A stretch of 64,000 bases of DNA from Eutreptiella sp. 'Long Island Sound 2002' (taxonomy: Eukaryota > Euglenozoa > Euglenophyceae > Eutreptiales > Eutreptiaceae). The stretch spans positions 69,982,186 through 70,046,185 of the forward strand of contig OZ038380.1 in the NCBI GenBank assembly GCA_964036045.1, in the 5' to 3' direction. Shown here one piece after another: positions 56,831-64,000 of the stretch; position 1 is the first letter of the stretch; every line of letters starts with the position of its first letter. The translations under genes and the position numbers were made by a program. Below the pieces are notes generated by a model, which ran no database searches, had not been told where the DNA came from, and worked only from the letters and a program-made list of their open reading frames with translations.

Positions 56831-57714
56831 TTAGCCCCCCACCCCATAGGTCACTCGGAATGTCATTTGGCGGACTGGCACCGGGTCACCTGCTGGTTGG
56901 TTAGTCCGACTAGCTCGGTTCGACATATTAGTCCCCCAGCCCCCCAGCCCCTCTTTCGCGAGTTGCAACCCCCTCATGCGTGGTGGGGGGTTGTCGGGGC
57001 GCATCCGTGCTCCCGGCACCCCCCTTCTCACCACCTGTGTCCCCTTCCTTCCCACCCCCCTTGTCATCCCCCACCTCACCCCCGTCTTCGCCCTGCTTGT
57101 CACCCCCTTGTCACCCTCCTCCCCCTTGTCATCACTCCCGCCTCCCTCGTAATTCCCATCATGCCCATTGCTGTCCCCCACGCCCTCTTGGAGGCGGGCC
57201 TCTGCCTCCTCCCGGGGGCGGAAGACGAGCTCCCCTGGCACCCGGAAGATGCCCCCCTCTTTCTCTCTCTTCCTCTTCTTCCCCTTCCCCCCCTTTTCCC
57301 CCCCTCCCCATTGGACCCCTGCAACACCATTCCAATCCCCCAACACCGTCACTTGCCTAACAGTTGCCCCGTTCCCCCCCTCTGCCAAAGGGACATACCG
57401 GGTGTTCCCCGCACACTGCACATTCCCATAAAGGTGACGGTCCGTATTCTCCAAGGGGGCGGCTGGGGTTTTAGGGGGCGGCTGGCCTTAGCTTTAGGCT
57501 TTGGCTTGGTATGGGGTTCAGGGGGGCGGGGGGGCTTCTTCCCTGGTACTCTCGAAGTTGTTTTTCGGGGCCTTGGGAGGGGCCTGGGGGCCTTCAGGGG
57601 GGTCTTCGCACCGCCGCCGCCGCTGCTCTTCCTGCTGCTGCTACTAGTGCTGCTGTCCACCTCGTACCCCGCATTCATCAGGCTGGTGTGCTGCGGGTCC
57701 GTCGCCCCCCCCAC
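56831..57714 (-). pseudogene. Minus-strand relic reading frame, basic and proline/glycine-rich
   Basis: Two overlapping minus-strand frames join near 57,400: MGGATDPQHTSLMNAGYEVD with a K/R/P-rich linker and RTVTFMG, then GNVQCAGNTRYVPLAEGGNG and VTVLGDWNGVAG with a glycine- and charge-rich tail. The layout (short beta-like block beside a basic low-complexity linker, with a frameshift) recalls elements 2 and 4, but residue similarity is weak. It could be another relic of that family or an unrelated low-complexity frame. Confidence 0.35.
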
Positions 57715-57789
57715 CTATCCTCCCTGCTTCCCACCTTCCCGACAACGAGAGGGCCATGTTGGGCCCACTCCGCAATGTGTGGGCAAGCT

Positions 57790-60700
57790 CGGTGACCCCC
57801 GCGAGCCTGTCCCTCCGCCCTGTGATTTGCTGCACAGCGAAGGAGAACCTGTCCCTCTACTCTTTGCTGTGGTGCACAGGGGAGGAGACTCTGTCCCTCC
57901 GCCCTGTGCTATGGTGCACACGGGCGGGAACCTGTCCCTTCGCCCTCTACTATGCTGCAAAGGGGAGGAGAACCCGTTTCTCTGCCATGTGGTGTGGTGC
58001 ACAGGGGCGGTGCACCTGTCCCTCCGCTATGGTGCACAGGGGAGGAGAACCTGTCCCTCCGTCCTGTGCTGTGTTGCACGGGGGAGGGGAACCTGCCCCT
58101 CCGCCCTGTGCTGTGGTGCACAGGTGAGGGGAACTTGTCTCTCCGTCCTGTGCTTTGGTGCACAAGGGTGAGGAATCTGTCCCTCCGCCCTGTGCTTTGG
58201 TGCAATGGGCGGGAAACATGTCCGTGCGCCTTGTGCTAAGGTGCACATGGGAGGAGAAGCAATGCCTACGTCCTGTGCCATGCCGCACAGGGGAGGGGAA
58301 CCCGTCCCTCCGCTCTTTGCTGTGGTGCGCAGGGGAGGGGAACCTATCTTTCCGTCTTGTGCTATGGTGCACAGGGGAGCGGAGCCAGTCCCTCTGTCCT
58401 GTCCAATGGTGCAAAGGGGTCAGTGCCCTGTCCCTCTGCCGTGTGCTGTGCTGCAGAGGGGCGGGGAACCTGTCCCTCCGCCCTGTCCTGTGGTGCACAG
58501 GGGAGGGGAACGTGTCCCATCGTCCTGTGCTATGGTGCACAGGAGCTGGGTCCATCTCTCCTATGCTGTGGTGCACATGGGAGGAGAATCTGTCCCTCCG
58601 CCGTGTGCTGTGGTGCACATGGGAGAGGAACCTATCCCCCTGTCGTGTGCAATGGTGCACAGGGGAGCGGAACTTGCCCCCCCCGTCCTGCGCTGTGGTG
58701 CACACGGGAGGGGAACCTGTCCCTCCGCGCTGTGACGTGGTGCAAAGGGGAGGGGAATGTGTCCCCCCGTCCTCCGCTATGGTGCACGGGGGTGTGGAAC
58801 ATTTCCCTCCGTCTTGTGCTGACTGTGCACAGAGGAGTGGAGCCTGTCCATCCGCCCTTTGCTATGGTGCACAGGGGAGCGTCACCTGCCGCTCTGCCCT
58901 GTGTTGTGGTGCACAAGGGAGGGGAACCAATCTCTCCGTTGTGTGCCAAGGTGCATAGGGGTGGGTACCCAGTTTGTCCGCCCCATGCCATGGTGCACAC
59001 GGGAGGGGCCCCTATCTCCCCGCCCTGTGCTTTTCAACTCAGGGGTGGGGAACCTTTCTTTCCGTCCTATGCCAAGGTGCACAGGGGAGGGGCCCCCGTC
59101 CTTCCGCCCTATGCTAAGGTGCACAGGCGCGGGGACCCTGTCTCTCCACCCTGTCCCATGGTGCACAGGGAAGAAGAACCTGTCCCTTTGCCCTGTGTTA
59201 TGGTGCACAGGAAAGGAGAACATGACCCTCCTCCCTATGCTGTGGTCCTCAGGGGAGGTGAACTTGTCCCTTGGCCCTGTGCTGCGGTGCACAGGGGAGG
59301 TGAACCTGTCTCTGCGGCCCTTGTTATGGTGCGGAGGGGAGGAGAAGCAGTCCCCCCGTTCCGCGCTACGGTGCATAGGGGAGTACCACCTATCCCTCCA
59401 TCGTGTGCTGTGGTGCACAAGGGAGGGGCACGTGTCCCTCCGCCTTGTGCTGTGACGCACAAGGGTGGGGAGCCTGTCCCTCCACCCCGTGCTACGGTGC
59501 ACGGGGGAAGAGAAGTTGTCCCTCCGCCCTGTGCCGTGGTGCCAAGGGGAGGGGACCATGTCCCTCCGCCCCGAGTTGTGGTGCACCGGTGAAGGGAACT
59601 TCTCCCTCCGGCCTATGCTGTGGTGCAGAGGGGAGGGGAACCTGTCCCTCCGCCCTGTGTTGTGGTGCACAGCGGTGGGAAACCTGTCCCTCCACCTTCT
59701 GCTATGGTGCACAAGGGCAGAAAATGTGTCCCTCCGTCCTGTACTATGCTGCATAGGGAAGGAGAGCCTGTCCCTCCGCCCTGTGATGTGGTGAACAGAG
59801 GAGCAGAGCCTATCCCTCCGCCCTGTGCTATAGTGCACACGGGAGGGGAACATGTCCCTCCTCGGTATGCTATGGTGCACAGGGGTGAGGAAAATACCTC
59901 CCCGTCCTGTGCGGTGGTTCATAGGGGAGGAGAACCTGTCCTTTTGTCCTCCGCTATGGGGCACAGGGGAAGGGAACCTGTCCCTTCACCCTGTGCTATG
60001 GTGCGCAAGGGAGGGGAACCTGTCCCTCCATCTTGTGCTAAGGTGCACAGGTGAGGGGAACCTATCCCTCCGTCCTGTGCTATGGTGTACAAGGGAGGGG
60101 AATCTGTCCCCGTGTCCTGTGCTATGGTGCGCAGGGGGGGGGGGACCTGTCCCTCCGTAATGTGCTATCGTGCACAAGGGAGGGGAAATTGTACCTGGGC
60201 CCTGTGCTACGGTGCACATTGGGTGAGAAGCTGTCCCTCCACCCTGTGCTGTGGTACCAAGTGGAGGGGACCCTGTTCCTCCGCCTTGTGCTGTGGTGCA
60301 CAGGGGAGGGGAACCTGTCCCTCCGTTCTCTGCTGTGGTGCACAGGGGAGGGGAACCTGTCCCTCCGCCCTGTGCTGTGGTGCATAGGGGGGGGAAACGT
60401 GTCCCTCCACCCTCAGCTATGGTACATAGGGGAGGGGAACCTGTCCCTCCGCCTTGTGTTGTGGTGCACAAGGGAAGAGCACATGTCCCTGCGTCCTGTG
60501 CTATGGTGCATAGGGGAGGAGAGCCTGTCCCTGCGTCCTGTGCTATGGTGCACAGGGGAGCACAACGTGTCCCTCCGCCCTGTGCTATGGTGCAGAGGGG
60601 CAGGGGAACTTGTCCCTCCGCCGTGTGCTGTGGTGCATAGGGGAGGGGAACCTGTCCCTCCGCCTTAGCCTATGGTCTACAGGGGTGAGGAAATTGTCCC

Positions 60701-63700
60701 CGCTTCCTGTGCTGTGGTGGACAGCGGAGGAGAACCTGTCATTTTGTCCCCCGCCATGGTGCACAGGGGTGGGGAATGTGTCCCTCCGCCCTGTGATATG
60801 CTGCACAGGGGAGGGGAATATGTCCCTGTGGCTTGTGCAATGGGGCATAGGGGAGGGGAACCTGTCCCTCCGTCTTGTGCTATGGTGCACAAGGGAGGGG
60901 AACCTATCCCTCCGTCTTGTGCTATGGTGCACAGGGGAGGGGAACCTGTCCCTCCGTCCTGTCCTATGGTGCACAACGGAGGGGAACCTGCCCCCCCCGC
61001 CCTTTGCTATGGTACGCAGTGGAGGGGGCCCTGTCCCTCTGTTCCGTTCTATGGTGCACATGGGCGGGGAACTTGTCCCTCCGTCCTGTGCTATGGTGCA
61101 CAAGGGAGGGGAACCTGTCCCTCCGTCTTGTGCTATGGTGCACAGGGGGGGGGGCAACCTGTCCCTCCGTCTTGTACTATGGTGCACACGGAAGATGAAT
61201 GTATCCCTCCGTCCTTTGCTATGATGCACAAGGCAGGGGAGCCTGTCCCTCCGCCCTGTGCAATGGTGCGTAGGGGAGGGAAACCCGTCCCTCCGTCTTG
61301 TGCTATGGTGCACGGGAAGGGGAACATGTCCCTCCCTCTCGTGCTATGGTGCACAGGGGAGGCGAACGCGTCCCCCCGTCCTCTGCTATGGTGCACATGG
61401 GAGGGGAACCCGTCCCTGTGTTTTGTGCTATGCTGCACATCGGGGGGCAACCTGTCCCTCCGTTCTGTGCTATGTTGCACAGGGGAGGGGAACCTGTCCC
61501 TCCGTCTTGTGCTATGGTGCACAGGGGAGGGGGCCTGTCCCTCCGTCCTGTGCTATGTTGCACAGGGGAGGGGAATCTGTCCCTCCGTCTTGTGCTATGT
61601 TGCACAGGGGAGGGGACCTGTCCCTCCGCCCTATGCCATCGTGCACAGGAGGAGACCCCGTCCCTCTGCCCTGTGTTGTGGTACATAGGGAAGGGGAACT
61701 TGTCGCTCCACGGTGTGCTATGCTGCACAGGGGAAGGGAACGAGTCCCTCCGCCCTGTGCTTTGGTGCGTAGGGGAGGGGAACCTGTCCCTCCGTCCTGT
61801 GCTACGGTACACACGGGAGGGGAACCCGTCCCCCCGTCTTGTGGTATGGTGCACAAGGGAGGCGAACCTCTCCCTCCGTCGTGTGTTGTGGTGCTCGAGG
61901 GAAGAGCACCTATCTGTCCGTTGTGTGCTATGTTGCATAGGAGAGGAGAGCCTTTCCCTCGGCCCTGTGCTGTGGTGCACAGCGGAGCAGACCCTGTCCC
62001 TCCACCCTGTCTCATGGTGCATAGGGGAGGGGAACCTGTCCCCCCAACCTCTGCTGCGGTGCACAGGGGAGGGGAACCTGTCCTTCCGTCGTTTGCTATG
62101 GTGCACAGGGTGGGGGAACCTGTCCCTCCATTCTGTGCTATGGTGTACACGGGAGGGCACTTGTCCCTCCGCCCTGTGCCATGTTAAACAGGGGAGGGGA
62201 ATGTGTCGTTGCGTGCTGTGCTATGATGGACAAGACAGGGGAACCTGTCTCTCCGTCCTGTGCTGTGGTGCAGAGGGGAGCGGAACGTGTCCCTCCGTCT
62301 TGTGCTTTCGTGCACAGGGGAGGGGAACCTGTCCCTCCGTCTTGTGCTATGGTGCACACGGGAGGGAACCTGTCCCTCCGCCCTGTGGCGGTAGAGGGGA
62401 GGGGAACGTGTCCCTCCGCGCCGTGCTTATGGTGGATAGGGGAGGGGAACCTATCCCTCCGCCTTGTGCTCTGGCGCACACGGGAGGGGACGTTGTCCCT
62501 CCGCCGTGTGCTGTGGTGCACAGGGGAGGGGAATTTGTCCCCCCGCCGTGTGCCGTGGTGCACATGCGAGGGGAACGTGTCCCTCCTTTATGTGCTATGG
62601 TGCCCAGGTGAGGGGAACCTGTCCGCCCGTCTTGTGCTATGGTGCACATACAGCGGCAACCTGTCCGTCCGTCCTGTGCCATGGTGCATAGCAGAGGAGA
62701 GCCTGTCCCTCCGCTTTGTTCTATGGTGCACAGGGGAGGGGAACCTGTCCCTCCGCGCTGCGTTGTGGTGCACAGGGGAGGGGAATCCGTCCCCCCGTCC
62801 CGTGTTGTGGTCACAGTGGTGTGGCACCTGTCCCTCCGTCGTGTGGTATGCTGCACAGGGATGGTAACGTGTCCCTCCGCCCTTTGCTATGCTGCATCGG
62901 GGTGGGGAACCTGTTCCGGCGTCTTGTGCGGAGTTTCACCGAGGGGTGGGGCGTGTCCCTCCGGCTAGTGCAATGGTGCAGAGGGGACGGGCACCTGTCC
63001 CTCCGCCTTGTGTTGTGGTGCATACGGGATGAGAGCCTATCCCCTCGGCCTGTGCTGTGCTGCCGAGGGGAGGGGAACGTGTCTCTGCGTATTGTGCTAT
63101 GGTGCGCAGGGGAGGCGAACCTGTCTCTCCTCCCTTAGCTGTGGTGCACAAGGGAAGACCACTTGTCCCCCCATCCTGTGGTATAGTGCACAAGGGTGGC
63201 GAGTCTTTCCCTCCGCCCTGTGCTATGGTGCAGAAGGGTGGGGAGCATGTCCCTCCACCCTGTGCTGTGGTGCACAGGTGAGTGGAACCTGTCCCTTTGC
63301 GGTGTGCTGTGTTGCATAGAGAAGGGGAACCTGTCCCTCCGCCTTGTGCGGTGGTGCACAGGGGTGGAAACCTGTCCCTCCACCCTGTGTTGTGGTGCAC
63401 AGGGCTGAGGAACCGGTCTCTCCGCCTTGTACTATGGTGCCTAGGGGAGGGGAACGTGTCTGTGCGTCATGTGCTACGGTGCGGAGGGGAGGAAAATGTG
63501 TCCCTCCGCCGTGTGCTATGGTGCTAAGGGGAGGGGACCCTGTCCCTCCGCCCTGTGCTCTGGTGCACAGGTGAGGGGAACTTGTCCCTCCGCCCTGTGC
63601 TTAGGTGCAAAGGGAAGGGGAACCTGTCCCTCCACCTTGTGTTGTGGCGCACAGGGGTGAGGAACCTATCTCTTTGTCTTATGCTGTGGTGCACAAGGGA

Positions 63701-64000
63701 GGAGCACCTGTCCCTCCGTCGTGTGCTATGGTGCATAGGGGAGGAGAGCCTGTCTCTCAGCCCTCTGCTATGGTGCACAAGGGAGAAGAATATGTTCCCC
63801 CAGCCCTGTGCTGTGGTGCACAGGCGAGGGGAATCTGTCCTTCCGCCCTGTGCTGTGCTGCACAGGGGAGGGAATCCTGTCCCTCTGCCCTGTGCTATGC
63901 TGCACAGGGGTTACAAAGCTGTCCCTCCGCCTTGTGCTATGGTGCACAGGGGAGGAGAACCCGTCCCTTTGTCCCGTGCTATGGTGCACAGGGGAGGAGA
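57790..64000. repeat. 42-bp hairpin minisatellite array (runs off the window)
   Basis: About 145 tandem units of 42 bp run from about 57.8 kb to the window end. Each unit has arms GCACAGGG-GAGGG and CCCTC-CG-CCCTGTGC around the loop GAACCTGT, so it can form an 8-bp plus 5-bp stem; units are joined by TATGGT or TGTGGT. Two G runs per unit (GGGGAGGGG) could also support G-quadruplexes between neighbours. Because 42 is divisible by three and the unit lacks stops in all six frames, long frames appear on both strands (for example MVHRGGEPVPPSCA and HHSTGRRDRFPSPV repeats). I treat none of these as genes. Confidence 0.85.

Noticed and set aside
57800-64000. Long open reading frames of 200–440 codons on both strands in the 42-bp array
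   Set aside because: All six frames are open because the repeat unit is stop-free and divisible by three; the frames encode 14-residue repeats with no start context, splice signal or domain.
57790-64000. CRISPR-like array
   Set aside because: Units are contiguous and similar along their whole length, with no unique spacers, in a eukaryotic context.

Overview
The window looks like nuclear DNA of a eukaryote with a large, repeat-laden genome, most plausibly a unicellular alga or other protist. Exons are bounded by GT–AG introns, intact genes are sparse, and micro- and minisatellites, long C/G homopolymer runs and decayed DNA transposons fill most of the space. I saw no rRNA or convincing tRNA gene, no operon and no prokaryotic signal. 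I cannot name the species from sequence alone.

Region 1 (1–30,410): one plus-strand gene runs through this region and probably starts before the window. I can place nine coding exons: 256–734, 8,882–15,835, 17,960–~18,122, 18,403–19,113, 19,811–19,914, 22,828–23,017, 25,014–25,138, 29,764–29,890 and 30,286–30,410. All encode coiled coil, about 2,990 residues in total. One giant exon alone gives about 2,318 residues of I-A-E-K-D-A-x / I-A-A-L-E-E-S heptads. Splice phases chain (0>2, 2>2, 2>?, 0>0, 0>2, 2>0, 0>2, 2>0, 0>2), with one unresolved donor near 18.1 kb. Later exons are diverged copies of each other (22,828 with 29,764; 25,014 with 30,286), and 256 resembles 18,403 and 8,882 resembles 17,960, so the gene grew by duplicating exons and heptads. 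Its introns carry a decayed hAT transposase, a small inverted-repeat element, and two members of a family with TAGAGACC ends, one full-length and one internally deleted.

Region 2 (30.4–39 kb): no gene that I can recognise. It holds CTAC and GATA microsatellites and an end fragment of the TAGAGACC family.

Region 3 (39–56 kb): a transposon graveyard containing the most unusual material. Two diverged copies of a two-gene element lie on the minus strand (about 39.6–44.8 kb and 50.9–55.5 kb). ORF1 is transposase-like; ORF2 has a beta-rich N-terminal part and a coiled-coil C-terminal part. Each copy is bracketed by clusters of short palindromes whose centre differs symmetrically: TGAGCGCTCA in the first, TGAACGTTCA in the second. 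The first copy sits between arrays of a 7-bp TGGTYTG repeat. Between the two copies is a third element (46,555–49,931) with ~40-bp terminal inverted repeats, encoding relics related to the TAGAGACC-family protein although its ends are different.

Region 4 (56–64 kb): a minus-strand relic reading frame, then a 42-bp tandem array from about 57.8 kb to past the window end. Each unit can fold into a hairpin, and the unit is open in all six frames, so the long reading frames there are not evidence of protein coding.
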